A stretch of DNA of 64,000 nt from contig NZ_LAHL01000034.1 of NCBI RefSeq assembly GCF_000966195.1, positions 1 through 64,000 on the forward strand. The letters run 5' to 3'. Source of the DNA: Domibacillus robiginosus (GTDB lineage: Bacteria > Bacillota > Bacilli > Bacillales > Domibacillaceae). A program made the position numbers and the translations under genes. Positions 44,223 to 54,112 of this stretch are shown piece after piece (position 1 is the stretch's first letter; each line of letters starts with the position of its first letter). A model generated the notes under the pieces. It saw nothing but the letters and a program-made list of their open reading frames with translations, was not told the DNA's origin and searched no databases.

Positions 44223-44786
44223 TTAGATTTTGCCTACAAGGTCAAGGCTTGGCTTAAGTGTTGCAGCACCTTCCTGCCATTTAGCCGGGCAAACTTCACC
44301 TGGATTGTTGCGAACGTATTGTGCTGCTTTGATTTTGTTTACGATTGTGCTTGCATCACGGCCGATTCCGCCTGCATTGATTTCAACAGTTTGGATAACC
44401 CCGTCTGGATCGATGATGAACGTACCGCGGTCAGCTAGACCTTCTTCTTCGTCTAATACATCAAAGATACGAGAGATTTTTTGTGAAGGGTCACCGATCA
44501 TAATGTATTCGATTTTGCCAATTGTTTCTGAATTGTCATGCCATGCTTTGTGTGTGAAGTGTGTGTCAGTTGAAACAGAGTAAACTTCTACGCCAAGGTC
44601 TTTAAGTGTTGCATATTCGTTTTGCAGGTCTTCAAGCTCAGTAGGACATACGAATGTGAAATCTGCAGGGTAGAAGCAAACAACACTCCATTGACCTTTG
44701 AAGTTTTGTTCAGAAACATCAATAAATTCACCTTTTTGGAAAGCTTTTGCTGCGAATGGTTGTACTTCTTTTCCGATTAGAGACAT
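44223..44786 (-). CDS. ahpC: alkyl hydroperoxide reductase subunit C (peroxiredoxin)
   Basis: A 187-residue typical 2-Cys peroxiredoxin that reduces hydrogen peroxide and organic peroxides and is recycled by AhpF. The peroxidatic Cys lies in [17 protein letters not shown] near residue 48 and the resolving Cys in [11 protein letters not shown] near residue 166. The frame extends to 44837, but AGGAGGAA just before the ATG at 44786, and the family start [11 protein letters not shown], fix the shorter form. It is the first gene of ahpC-ahpF. Confidence 0.96.
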   Translation of the reverse strand: MSLIGKEVQPFAAKAFQKGEFIDVSEQNFKGQWSVVCFYPADFTFVCPTELEDLQNEYATLKDLGVEVYSVSTDTHFTHKAWHDNSETIGKIEYIMIGDPSQKISRIFDVLDEEEGLADRGTFIIDPDGVIQTVEINAGGIGRDASTIVNKIKAAQYVRNNPGEVCPAKWQEGAATLKPSLDLVGKI

Positions 44787-44862
44787 AATAAAATTCCTCC
44801 TATGTAGTGGTTGTAGGATTATAGCCAGCCTGTTCAATCCACATTGTGACTGTGTCAGGTAA

Positions 44863-44917
44863 CTATAATAATTCTAATTCAACATTAATTATTATATAGG
44901 ACTTGTTTTTTTGTCAA
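44863..44917 (-). promoter_or_regulatory. ahpC promoter with PerR-like box
   Basis: On the minus strand: -35 TTGACA (44917-44912), about 15 bases, -10 TATAAT (44896-44891). Just downstream, TTAGAATTATTATAG (44877-44863) matches the PerR box TTATAATNATTATAA at 12 of 14 fixed positions. A weaker second match overlaps the -10 box. Repression by PerR with peroxide induction is expected. Confidence 0.78.
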
Positions 44918-44929
44918 GGAAAATGTATG

Positions 44930-45566
44930 GATTAAATTTCTTTTTTCTTTTATGAAACGTATCCAAAAACACCCGCGTAAGGCGCGGATCTAAAAATAAC
45001 TGGAGAAAATTGATTCAGAAAACCTATAGCAGCAGAGTGTTGTGAGCGCTTTCTAGCATGCTGAGGAAATAAGGATATAGATTTTCAATAGCATATTGTC
45101 TTTCTCAATTATTTGTTTTTTATTCTTTCTATGTTGCCGTTGCAGACTGTAATATATGCATGAAAAATATGTGAAATTAGTCATCGTGCGAGTCATTGGG
45201 TCGCTTTATTTTTGCTGCTATTTTCATTCTTAAACGGAATATCTGAAATAAACCACCCTGGTTAGAAAAGAACCCGGTAAGCGGGCAGGAGCGATGGAAG
45301 AAACCGGGTTAAAGATCCATCAATATAAGAAGGTTTTATAATGGGAAATTCTGCTGCTTCTGGGTTCATATAAGCTGTAATGGTTGTTCTTGGTGATTCA
45401 TTTTGTTATCGATTTTTCATAGTCAGGTACAAAAAATTTCCCTGGCGCCAATGAACATCAAACCGTCTCCGTAATCCTCCCGGGTTTCAAAAATTGGAAA
45501 GTCGTAAGGGTATTTCGTAAGAATATTTACTCGCATATTTTTGGCGCAAAAATGAATTTGAATACT
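44930..45566. other. gene-free stretch between ahpC and the TetR gene
   Basis: No credible gene. An imperfect hairpin AACCCGGT...ACCGGGTT at about 45270-45310 has no T-run. Otherwise AT-rich, with nothing I can support. Confidence 0.35.
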
Positions 45567-46142
45567 TTACTTATTATTCAGCCGCTCAGCCACTGAATCC
45601 TTTGTTTTAACTGGAAGTATCTCATATATTTTTGCAGCCACTGATTTGGGAGATTCTTTTGACCCTTCTTTAATCCAGTCTGTAATGATATTAAATATAC
45701 CACCTGCCAGGAATAAAACTTGCGCTCTGCTTATGTGATTGCTAAGAGCAGGATCGGATTGAGAAATTGCTTCCACTGCATAGTTGAAATAATCCAACAG
45801 TACTCCTGACATATTTGAATCTATTAGTTTTTTTAACACTGTACGTGCAGGGACAACTCCTTCTACAGCATATTCAATCATAAGCTGGAGATCTTCGTGA
45901 GGATTTAAATCAGCAATCTTTTCTAGAAAGTGTTCAACATTTGCTTGAACAGATGCATTCATCACATCGTGAATAGTGTGATAGTACTTATAGAATGTGA
46001 CTCTGGCAACTCCAGCCCTTTTGCAAATGTCTGTTACGGTTATATCCTCAAAGTTGTGATCATGCAGCATCTGGGTCACTGCTTCCATGATATATTTCTG
46101 GGAATATATACTATCCTGTCTGGATTTTCTCAAAGCTAACAC
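45567..46142 (-). CDS. TetR/AcrR family transcriptional regulator
   Basis: A 191-residue dimeric repressor. The N-terminal TetR domain (residues about 14-60) has the HTH DITVTDICKRAGVARVTFYK, followed by YYHTIHDVMNA. The C-terminal part is helical (residues 65-190) and should hold the ligand pocket. It lies divergent from an MMPL exporter 530 bases away, and a perfect palindrome lies in the gap at 46212, so it probably represses both itself and the exporter. GAAGGGATGT precedes the ATG. The inducer is unknown; likely a lipid-like or toxic compound. Confidence 0.88.
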   Translation of the reverse strand: MLALRKSRQDSIYSQKYIMEAVTQMLHDHNFEDITVTDICKRAGVARVTFYKYYHTIHDVMNASVQANVEHFLEKIADLNPHEDLQLMIEYAVEGVVPARTVLKKLIDSNMSGVLLDYFNYAVEAISQSDPALSNHISRAQVLFLAGGIFNIITDWIKEGSKESPKSVAAKIYEILPVKTKDSVAERLNNK

Positions 46143-46211
46143 ATCCCTTCATTTTGTTCGTTTTACGTTCAGATTATCACATAATACTTGAAAGAGAAAA
46201 ATTCATCTTTA

Positions 46212-46229
46212 TACTTACAAATGTAAGTA
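46212..46229. promoter_or_regulatory. perfect palindrome, probable TetR operator
   Basis: TACTTACA-AA-TGTAAGTA: 8-bp perfect arms with a 2-base centre, 70 bases upstream of the TetR gene. Confidence 0.82.
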
Positions 46230-46670
46230 CAATTGTTAGTGATAATAACCCTGCCATTCTAAAAAACAATTGCATACTTGTCAACTTGCAGTACCTTCTT
46301 AGCTTCCTGCTGGTGACCTACTGTAAAAGTCATTTTCTAAATTTCAAATAAGGGGGATATGAGGAAAGAAGTTACAAGAGATACGATTGATAAGCAATTT
46401 CGATTAAAGAGCTGGTTTTAAATTCTGTTGAAAATAGATATAAGGAAGAGCAGCCTTCGTGCAAAAGGGATGGCTTGAAGAAGAATATCCTTACGAATAA
46501 GTTAATTCATTACTAATCAATAAACCTGAAATGACTTAACTGAATGGAAAAAATGTACAATTAAGATTCTTGAACAAGAAGCTATGATATGCAGGTCGTT
46601 CGGAACTCCCTTACCCTTTCTGCTTCTCGGCAGTTAAATGATAAGGACATAAAAAATTTACAATATTAAT
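46230..46670 (+). other. leader or decayed stretch before the MMPL gene
   Basis: A 20-codon frame (ATG 46359, MRKEVTRDTIDKQFRLKSWF, stop) has a good AAGGGGGAT site, but I recognise no family. The rest contains a few open pieces without starts. It may be the remains of a lost gene or a long leader. Confidence 0.35.
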
Positions 46671-46685
46671 TTGGAGGAGATTCAA

Positions 46686-48881
46686 ATAGCAAAGTATCTT
46701 TATCAGTTAGGACAATGGGCAGCAAAGCATAGGAAAAAAGTGGTTTTCAGCACGCTGGGAATTCTGATCGCATTAGCAGTCCTTGCCGTGAATATGGGTT
46801 CCTCGTTTAATGAGGATTTGACTATTCCCAATACACCGGCAGACCGTGCAGGCGAAGTCATTAGTGAAGAGTTTGAGCAGGCAGGAAGCCAGGGGGCAAA
46901 AGTACAAATCGTATTTAAAGCGCTAGAAAATGAAACGCTGGAATCAGCAGAAGTACAGCAATCAATCACAGATGCTTTAAATGAAATCAGCAAAGATTCG
47001 GATGTTGCATCCGTAGCAACGCCCATGCAGCTTATGAATATAAGCGAAGACAGGAAGACCGGTTACGCAGAAGTTACGTTCAAGGTCAAAGCGGAAGAGG
47101 TTACGGAAAATTCCAGGAATGCGATTTTGGATCAAATTGAAACAACAAGAGATGCAGGCATTCAAACAGAGGTAAGAGGAGATAATATTGCGTTCTCAGA
47201 ATCACCGGCCCATCTTGCCGAGGCAGCTGGAATCGTGATTGCCTTCTTTGTACTGGCTGTTACCTTTGCATCATTTATCGCAGCCGGACTGCCGATTCTA
47301 ACGGCCGTTCTAGGATTAGGCATTGGTCTGATCGGGATTGTTATCGGAACCAATTTTATCGATATCCAGTCCGTCTCCATTTCCCTGGCAGCTATGTTGG
47401 GGCTGGCAGTGGGAATCGATTATGCTTTATTTATCATGTCGCGGTTTAAAGAGCAGCTTGCCAAAGGATATTCCGTTCAGCAATCGATCGCAATCGCAAA
47501 TGGAACAGCCGGAAGCGCCGTCGTGTTTGCGGGCATCACGGTTGTCATTGGGCTCTTAGGGCTCGCTGTTGCACAGATTCCGTTTTTAACCATGATGGGG
47601 ATTACCGCAGCCATCAGCATTTTAACAGCTGTTTTAGTATCCATCATCGTATTGCCAGCGATTTTAGGAATGATTGGCCATAAAATTGGGCCATCAAAAG
47701 AAAATGAATTCCTGCAAAAACTGACAGGCATGGATAAGAAGAAAGAAGGCTCCAATAAATGGGGCAAATTCGTTACAAAACGCCCTTTGGTCGTTTCTAT
47801 CGCTGCAATTGCACTGCTCGCAGTTATTACAATCCCTTTTTTCCATATGAACCTCGGGCTGCCTTCTGATGGAACTGCAAAGTCAACGGAAACAACGGAA
47901 AGAAGAGCCTATGATTTGCTGGCAGACGCATACGGAGAAGGATTTAACGCCTCTTTGGTTGTGGCAGCAAAAGTAGAAGAAGCAACAAGTGAAACGCCGC
48001 AGACAGTCAATGAGATTGCAAAAGAATTGAGCGAGCTGCCTGGTGTTCAAAGTGTTACACCAGCTTTTCCTGGACCTTCTGGAGAATTGTATGTGATGAA
48101 TGTTATACCGGAAACAGGACCGGATGATACAGAGACGAAGGGCCTTGTAAAGACGATTAGAGAAAAATCGGACCAGACGGAAAAAGTAAGCCAGATTGAA
48201 CTAATGGTAACAGGTACAACAGCGATGAATATTGATATTTCACAAAAGTTAAATGATGCCCTGCCAATTTTCGCTTCTCTTGTAGTAGGGCTTGCCTATG
48301 TCCTGCTGGTCCTCGTATTTAGATCTTTATTGATCCCATTAAAAGCCGTATTGGGCTTCCTGCTTTCCCTGGGTGCTACGATGGGATTTGTTGTTTTTGT
48401 CGTGCAGGATGGAAACTTGCTTGAACTCTTTGGTTTTCCGGCTTCAGGTCCTATCTTAGCGTTCCTGCCTGTGATCTTGATCGGAATATTATTCGGGCTG
48501 GCAATGGATTATGAAATCTTTCTGGTCAGCAAGATGCGTGAAGTATATGTCCATACAGGAGATCCTGATAAAGCCATTTTAGATGGAATGCGGGACAGCG
48601 GCAGAGTAGTGACAGCAGCAGGATTAATTATGATGGCTGTATTTATCGGCTTTATGATGACACCTGATGCGATGATTAAAGTAATGGGGATGGCCCTTGC
48701 ATTCGGTGTGCTCTTTGATGCATTTGTCGTCAGAATGACCATTGTTCCTGCCGTTATGAAGTTGATGGGAAAATCAGCATGGTATTTGCCAAAATGGCTG
48801 GATAACATTCTGCCAAACATAGACGTTGAGGGAGAAACGATTATGAATCATATTGAAAATAGCAGTAAAAAAACGGGCTGA
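46686..48881 (+). CDS. MMPL/RND-type membrane exporter (YdfJ-like)
   Basis: An exporter of about 731 residues with 12 membrane segments in two halves: TM1 near residue 20, an outside loop to about residue 165, TM2-6 to about 335, TM7 near 360, a second outside loop to 520 and TM8-12 after it. MMPL marks: GLAVGIDYALFIMSRFKEQL near residue 240 (Asp-Tyr of the proton path) and GLAMDYEIFLVSKMREVYVH near residue 603. It exports lipids or hydrophobic compounds by proton force. GGAGGAG at 46673-46679 is well placed only for an ATA at 46686 (or ATT at 46680); the TTG at 46671 has no ribosome site. The start is therefore odd. Paired with the TetR gene. Confidence 0.88.
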   Translation: MAKYLYQLGQWAAKHRKKVVFSTLGILIALAVLAVNMGSSFNEDLTIPNTPADRAGEVISEEFEQAGSQGAKVQIVFKALENETLESAEVQQSITDALNEISKDSDVASVATPMQLMNISEDRKTGYAEVTFKVKAEEVTENSRNAILDQIETTRDAGIQTEVRGDNIAFSESPAHLAEAAGIVIAFFVLAVTFASFIAAGLPILTAVLGLGIGLIGIVIGTNFIDIQSVSISLAAMLGLAVGIDYALFIMSRFKEQLAKGYSVQQSIAIANGTAGSAVVFAGITVVIGLLGLAVAQIPFLTMMGITAAISILTAVLVSIIVLPAILGMIGHKIGPSKENEFLQKLTGMDKKKEGSNKWGKFVTKRPLVVSIAAIALLAVITIPFFHMNLGLPSDGTAKSTETTERRAYDLLADAYGEGFNASLVVAAKVEEATSETPQTVNEIAKELSELPGVQSVTPAFPGPSGELYVMNVIPETGPDDTETKGLVKTIREKSDQTEKVSQIELMVTGTTAMNIDISQKLNDALPIFASLVVGLAYVLLVLVFRSLLIPLKAVLGFLLSLGATMGFVVFVVQDGNLLELFGFPASGPILAFLPVILIGILFGLAMDYEIFLVSKMREVYVHTGDPDKAILDGMRDSGRVVTAAGLIMMAVFIGFMMTPDAMIKVMGMALAFGVLFDAFVVRMTIVPAVMKLMGKSAWYLPKWLDNILPNIDVEGETIMNHIENSSKKTG

Positions 48882-48925
48882 CGTGAATAAAGAAATGTGA
48901 GTAAACTCTTAATTAAATAAAGGTA

Positions 48926-48963
48926 AAAATCCGCTATTCCATAAAGGAAAGCGGATTTTTTTA
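48926..48963 (+). terminator. terminator of the MMPL gene
   Basis: AAATCCGCT pairs with AGCGGATTT and is followed by TTTTT. Confidence 0.88.
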
Positions 48964-49522
48964 GTTAGGGGCTGTTTGATGGAAACAGCTCATTAAAATG
49001 ATCAATGTAAATCTGCCCAAAACAACAATAGCTGGTATCAAGAAGAACTCTTCTCATACCGTTTATATTTAAATGAAAAGGGGCCAACCTCGAAAGCAGC
49101 CTTATCTTAAGTGTATCTGGCTGTTTAGATCATACAGCTTTTAGTCGAGCTGATTGGAGTTTATGGCCAAACCCTACACTGCCTGCTCAAAAATATCGAT
49201 AAAGGAATGGCGTAGTCTTTCTTTATATCCTCAAATTAAACCTTCTCGTTAGCAGGGAGGTGACTATCTGTGAACTCTCTGGAGCAAACTTCTGGTTTGC
49301 AAGCTTATATGACTTTTTAAGTTTTTTGGTAGAAAAGCGTCAATTCCTTCTTCTTTATAACACGTTGCATAGCTATCCTTCTTCTTTTACTTCTCATCAT
49401 AATTAAGAACCTTGCGGAATATTTAATTTATGCAGGATATAAATTTTTCAACAACTGTATAAAAAGGGACAAGCAGGGCTATCTTATGGAAAAGATCATA
49501 TGAATAGGGGAGGAAAGACTCT
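48964..49522. other. gene-free stretch before the RsfA-type gene
   Basis: It has a GCTGTTT/AAACAGC hairpin at about 48970-48988 and otherwise nothing recognisable. The promoter of the next gene should lie in the last 100 bases; no clear sigma-F or sigma-A match is visible. Confidence 0.35.
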
Positions 49523-50134
49523 ATGAAAGTAAGACAAGATGCCTGGTCAGAGGACAATGACTTATTGCTTGCAGAAACGGTGTTACGCCATGTGCGCGAG
49601 GGAAGTACACAGTTAAAGGCATTTGAGGAAGTAGGAGATATCCTGAACAGAACAGCTGCAGCATGCGGCTTTCGCTGGAACGCGGTGATTCGAAGTCAGT
49701 ACGAAAAAGCATTGGGTCTTGCACGTAAACAAAGAAAGCAGCATTTTCGCCATCTTCAAAAGAAAGAAAGCACCCGAAATCTTCATGTGGTTCTGGACAA
49801 CGATCCTGCAGACCAAATCATTATAGAGGATACAAGTCCATCTTTGCTTACGATGAGAGATATTATTGCTTTCCTGAAAAATATGGATGCTTCACAAGCT
49901 GATTATGAAAGCCTTCGACAAGAGCTGGATACGGTAAAACGTGAAAAAGCAGCGATAGAAGTGAAATACGCAGAACTAGAAAAAAGAGCTGTTATGATGA
50001 AAGAGGACTATGAAGAGATCGTCAAGATTATGAACCGGGCGCGAAAAATGGTTATATTCGAAGAAGAAATTTCAAAAACACCTTTGTCGCAGCAGGTAGA
50101 GAGCAGTCAGGAACCAGAAAAAATAGCCGAGTAG
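49523..50134 (+). CDS. RsfA-family (Myb-like) sporulation transcriptional regulator
   Basis: A 203-residue regulator of the RsfA/YlbO family, whose B. subtilis members act in the forespore and modulate sigma-F dependent genes. The N-terminal Myb/SANT-like domain (residues 1-60) has [20 protein letters not shown] and [18 protein letters not shown], the family signature. A coiled coil follows (residues about 125-175, [20 protein letters not shown]). GGGGAGG precedes the ATG. It is monocistronic. It fits the spore genes elsewhere in the window. Confidence 0.9.
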   Translation: MKVRQDAWSEDNDLLLAETVLRHVREGSTQLKAFEEVGDILNRTAAACGFRWNAVIRSQYEKALGLARKQRKQHFRHLQKKESTRNLHVVLDNDPADQIIIEDTSPSLLTMRDIIAFLKNMDASQADYESLRQELDTVKREKAAIEVKYAELEKRAVMMKEDYEEIVKIMNRARKMVIFEEEISKTPLSQQVESSQEPEKIAE

Positions 50135-50135
50135 A

Positions 50136-50167
50136 AAAAGTACAGTCCTGCCACTGTACTTTTTTTA
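50136..50167 (+). terminator. terminator of the RsfA-type gene
   Basis: AAAAGTACAG pairs with CTGTACTTTT around an 8-base loop, followed by TTT. Confidence 0.88.
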
Positions 50168-50234
50168 ATATACAGCTTGAAGATCATGTAATAAACCCAG
50201 GCCAGCTATGACCAGCCTGAGTTTAGACAAGAGA

Positions 50235-51563
50235 TTACGCTTCTACCTTCTGAAAGAATTGTGGAAGGTGCTCTTTGTGCGCTTCAAGCATTTCATCAAC
50301 AATCTCTTTTGCGATCGTATCTGTCGGTGTTAAAGGATTAATGGTTAGCGCCAATACTGCTTTTTCATAGTCACCTGTAACAGCTGCCTCCGCTGCTATA
50401 CGCTCAAAGGATTTAATTTGCTGCACTAAACCGCTGACGGCTACTGGAAGTTCTCCCATTACAATAGGCTTTGGACCGTCTTTCGTAATAATACAGCTTA
50501 CCTCAACAGCAGAATCGTCTGGAATGCCTGCAATAGCACCGTTATTGCGCGTATTCACTGGCTGGATGTCTTTTTTATCTGTATAAATAGAAGTGATCAA
50601 ACGAACAGCTGCATCTGAATAATAAGCACCACCCCGTTTTTCAAGCTGAGGCGGCTTGATGTCAAGCTGAGGATCTTTGTACAGTTCGAACAGTTCTTGT
50701 TCTAGCTTTTGTACCACTTCTGCCCGTGTACCTTCTTCTTTTGCATTTTTTTCATCTTTTTCGATCATGTCTTTCGTTTTGTAATAATACATGTGATAAG
50801 GGCATGTTAAGACATTCAATGATCGTATAAATTCAGGCTCCCAGCCAAGACCTTCAATGTTTTTCACAAAGCTGCTGTTATTTGGGTCTGTTAAAAGCTC
50901 AATGACTTTGTTTTTAACACTCTCTCCATCAACAAATACATCAAGTCCATATACCATATGATTTAAACCGGCAAAGTTAATACGAATGCGCGAGTGGTCA
51001 ACATCAAGTAATTTTGCAATACCCATTTCCATTCCGATCGGTACGTTGCATAAGCCAACCACTTTTTTGATGTTTGAGTAACGCAGGACGGCTTCCGTCA
51101 CCATACCAGCTGGATTTGTAAAGTTAATCAGCCAGGCATTCGGGCAAAGTTTCTCCATGTCATTGCAAATATCTAAAATGACCGGAATCGTCCGAAGGCC
51201 TTTGAACAAGCCGCCAGGTCCATTCGTTTCCTGGCCAAGTACACCATATTTCAGTGGAATGCGTTCGTCTTTTGCCCTCGCATCAAGCAGCCCTACACGG
51301 AATTGTGTTGTGACAAAATCGGCATCCTTTAGGGCTGCTTCGCGATCTAATGTTAAGTGGACTTCAATAGGCAGACCGGCTTTTTCAATCATACGCTTTG
51401 CAAGTGTGCCGACAATTTCGAGCTTTTCTTTTCCTGCTTCTATATCCACGAGCCATAGTTCACGCACAGGCAGTTCATCGTATCTTTTAATAAATCCTTC
51501 AACCAGTTCAGGGGTATAGCTGGACCCGCCGCCAATTGTGGTAATTTTAATTCCTTTTGTCAT
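50235..51563 (-). CDS. licH: GH4 family 6-phospho-beta-glucosidase (LicH/CelF-like)
   Basis: A 442-residue NAD- and Mn-dependent glycosidase that cleaves 6-phospho-beta-glucosides such as cellobiose 6-phosphate by redox catalysis. Marks: Rossmann start TTIGGGSSYTPELVEGF near residue 9, metal and NAD motif GLCNVPIGMEMGIAKLL near residue 168, and GLNHMVYGLDVF near residue 195, with the Cys and His ligands in place. The frame extends to 51629, but GGAGGTG just before the ATG at 51563, and the family start, fix 442 residues. It is divergent from an RpiR regulator. The PTS that should supply phosphorylated sugar is not in the window. A weak hairpin downstream (50196-50222) may be the terminator. 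Confidence 0.93.
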   Translation of the reverse strand: MTKGIKITTIGGGSSYTPELVEGFIKRYDELPVRELWLVDIEAGKEKLEIVGTLAKRMIEKAGLPIEVHLTLDREAALKDADFVTTQFRVGLLDARAKDERIPLKYGVLGQETNGPGGLFKGLRTIPVILDICNDMEKLCPNAWLINFTNPAGMVTEAVLRYSNIKKVVGLCNVPIGMEMGIAKLLDVDHSRIRINFAGLNHMVYGLDVFVDGESVKNKVIELLTDPNNSSFVKNIEGLGWEPEFIRSLNVLTCPYHMYYYKTKDMIEKDEKNAKEEGTRAEVVQKLEQELFELYKDPQLDIKPPQLEKRGGAYYSDAAVRLITSIYTDKKDIQPVNTRNNGAIAGIPDDSAVEVSCIITKDGPKPIVMGELPVAVSGLVQQIKSFERIAAEAAVTGDYEKAVLALTINPLTPTDTIAKEIVDEMLEAHKEHLPQFFQKVEA

Positions 51564-51971
51564 CTCTTGCACCTCCCGATTTAATACGTTTATCGTAGCT
51601 TGATCCATGCAAGCGGTAAAGGTGTTCAAGCAATTGCGTTTTTTATTCCGGGAGAAGGTGATTGTTACATATAAAAAACATCCTGTTACATAAATAACGA
51701 TAAAAGTTTTTTAATGCTTCTGCGGCCTTTAAAAAGCAGCGATCAAATCACAGAAACGGCAGTGAAAAGATCAATTCTAAATCAGCTTTTCATAAAAAAA
51801 TAGCAGAATAATAATTGGATAAGGAAAAATATACAGCTAGCTTGAATAAGAAATAAAGAAAGAAGAATGAAATGGGGTGTCAGCAGCCACTTCCATCTGG
51901 AAGTAGAAAATCAAAAATGAACCCTTTTTCATGTTATAATTTTTTAAAGTTTACGCGGTGGAGGGATGAGG

Positions 51972-52700
51972 TTGTTTACCCATGAACACATTGTATCATT
52001 CAATGAATTAGAAACGATTATCTATCAATATATTACAGCCCACAGCGAGCAAGTCGTTCATATGCGTGTTCGTGATCTTGCTGACGCAGCGCATGTTTCG
52101 CCTTCGACTATTTTACGTTTCTGTCGAAAAGTAGACTGTGAAGGGTTTGCTGAATTAAAAGCTAAGTTAAAAATCAGTATGGAGGCGCGCGAAAAAAAGA
52201 GCCTGAATAATGCGCATTCCACTTTTGCCGAATTTGCAGAAAAAACATTTGAAGGCCGGTTTGATTCAGCCATTAAAGAGGTTTCTCGGCTGGCTGCTTC
52301 GTCCAAAAGCATGATTTTTGCAGGCAGTGGAAGCTCAGGCATCCTGGCCCAATACGGTTCACATTACTTTTCCGGCCTTGGCAAGTTTTCTACTTATATA
52401 AATGATCCTTTTTTTCCTGTATATGATGATTTGCGGGACACCGTGACGATTGCGCTATCGGTAAGCGGTGAAAACAAGCACACTGTAAATTTAGTTAGAA
52501 AGCTGAAAAAAGAGGGCAGCCGTATTGTCAGCATTACCAATCATAAGCATTGTACGCTGGCTAAAATATCTGAAATTAATATTGCCTACTATATTACCGA
52601 AGAGCGTCATCATTATACAAACATCACAACGCAATTGCCTGTACTTTATTTAATGGAATCTATTGCTAAAAATATGTATTCTCTTTCGAATTCAAGATAA
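51972..52700 (+). CDS. MurR/RpiR family regulator
   Basis: A 242-residue regulator with an N-terminal HTH_6 domain (residues about 5-75, DLADAAHVSPSTILRFCRKV) and a C-terminal SIS sugar-phosphate-binding domain (residues about 100-230, MIFAGSGSSGILAQYGSHYF, then ALSVSGENKHTV). It likely senses a phosphorylated sugar and controls the divergent GH4 gene. An ATG at 51966 touches the GGAGGG ribosome site, so the TTG at 51972, 7 bases after it, is the better start. A TATAAT box (about 51936) lies 30 bases upstream. Confidence 0.88.
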   Translation: MFTHEHIVSFNELETIIYQYITAHSEQVVHMRVRDLADAAHVSPSTILRFCRKVDCEGFAELKAKLKISMEAREKKSLNNAHSTFAEFAEKTFEGRFDSAIKEVSRLAASSKSMIFAGSGSSGILAQYGSHYFSGLGKFSTYINDPFFPVYDDLRDTVTIALSVSGENKHTVNLVRKLKKEGSRIVSITNHKHCTLAKISEINIAYYITEERHHYTNITTQLPVLYLMESIAKNMYSLSNSR

Positions 52701-53497
52701 AAACCTGACTTTTATAACAAAAGATAAATAAGAAAAATCGGATAACAGATGTTATGTTGAAGGAACCGAAAAAGCTGGCGGTTTCTGGGAAGTAATTTCC
52801 GCTGACATTTCAATAAAAATCAGTCTTACAAGAAAAGAATATAGCGCTTAAAGTGTCAGGAGGCATTTTTGCAGAACCAGTAATTCAGCCGGGTCTGGTT
52901 CTGCTGTATTCATGAAGAATTCGAATGTTCAAGCAAGATCTAACAGATTTTACTGAAAGAATACTTTTGTTCAATGTAGAAAGGGCGTAGCCTAAAAATA
53001 AGTTGACAAAAAGTTTATCAATGTACAGGAAGCCTGTAGTAAAGCAGCCAGGCTCTTTCTCTGTGTTTGAATCTTTTTTCAACAGGAGCCGGAGAAATGG
53101 AAAAAAGTTTTTAAATAACTAATATTTCTAAATTTTCATATTGTTTAAAGTTTAGCGTGGTGATATAATCAAGTCCATAAAAGCGCTTGCTTATATGCCG
53201 AGTTGTTAAAAAGAAATCAAACGGGCCGCTGCAGTGTGACACTATCAACTAGCAGACGGAGGTGAAGGCAAAAGCCGGTACAAGCATAGTCTAAAATAAA
53301 GTAAGCCATGAACAGGAAATGACATTATACTGGTTACTTCTTAGTTTTTATAAGCGGTAACAAATAACAGAAAAAGTATTTATATAAAATCGATTCACCA
53401 ATGATAAAAGGTATGAAAACCAATTGGTGTAAAAGAAACGAAAGCAAAATACGGAACCTGAAATGGGTTCTTTTTGTTTAAGAAGCATACACAATAA
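52701..53497. other. gene-free stretch upstream of the eroded pectin operon
   Basis: It contains a perfect 10-bp hairpin GCAGAACCAG/CTGGTTCTGC (52871-52904), a cre-like TAAAAGCGCTTGCTTA at about 53178-53193 after a TGATATAATC box, and no credible gene. The cre-like site suggests a sugar-operon promoter whose genes have been lost. Confidence 0.5.
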
Positions 53498-53511
53498 TGT
53501 TAACGTGAACA
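53498..53511. promoter_or_regulatory. LacI-type operator, copy 1
   Basis: TGTTAACGTGAACA, a pseudo-palindrome with a central CG as in LacI-family operators. The identical 14-mer occurs in inverse orientation at 53663. Confidence 0.75.
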
Positions 53512-53662
53512 TAACGGTAAAATAATTTTAAAAAAGCAAAAATATTTTTCTTATTTTGAATGAAGAGAACTACAAAAATTTGTAAATATGTAGTCGGCAT
53601 TATGGATCAAAACACAAGGTGAAGAGATGAAAAAATCATCAATGGAGTAATAAATGAGATAT

Positions 53663-53676
53663 TGTTCACGTTAACA
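53663..53676. promoter_or_regulatory. LacI-type operator, copy 2
   Basis: TGTTCACGTTAACA, the exact reverse complement of the 14-mer at 53498, 165 bases away. Between them lies an AT-rich stretch with a short dead frame (AAGGTGAAGAG, ATG 53626, seven codons and stop). Confidence 0.75.
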
Positions 53677-53710
53677 TTTGTATGACAGATACAGGTTCGC
53701 CTGGTGAGTG

Positions 53711-54011
53711 ACATGAAATTATTCCCAAAAATGATGAGTGGGCTTTCTGTGGAGAAGGCTTAACAGGAGGAGCAAAAGCAGGCAGGTATCATATATTGAC
53801 TGCTTCAAACCAGAGAGAACCTATTGAGGTGCTGGGAGGAGACAATACAACAAACGCAAAAAAGGATACTCCTAAAATTATTTATGTTAAAGGTGCAACC
53901 GCCTTGAATGATGAAGAAAGCGATAAGCCTGTTACTGCCGACCATTATGCTGATCCGGAATATGGTTTTCAGTTTTGCTTAGTCACTTATTCACCCTATA
54001 ATTGGGGCTGA
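53711..54011 (+). pseudogene. unidentified coding relic (3' end)
   Basis: A 100-codon open stretch without a credible start reads HEIIPKNDEWAFCGEGLTGG, then AGRYHILTAS, PIEVLGGDN, PKIIYVKGAT and DPEYGFQFCLVTYSPYNWG to TGA. It looks like the C-terminus of an enzyme or secreted protein, but I do not recognise the family. It lies in the remains of a pectin operon, so a carbohydrate-active function is likely from context only. Confidence 0.5.
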
Positions 54012-54112
54012 GATGCTGAAGTGACAGACCCGATGAAAGAAGCGCGAGCACGGGAATGAAACCATCGTGTTTGCTTTTCCACATCTAGTACAGTGATAGG
54101 AGGAACAGACAC

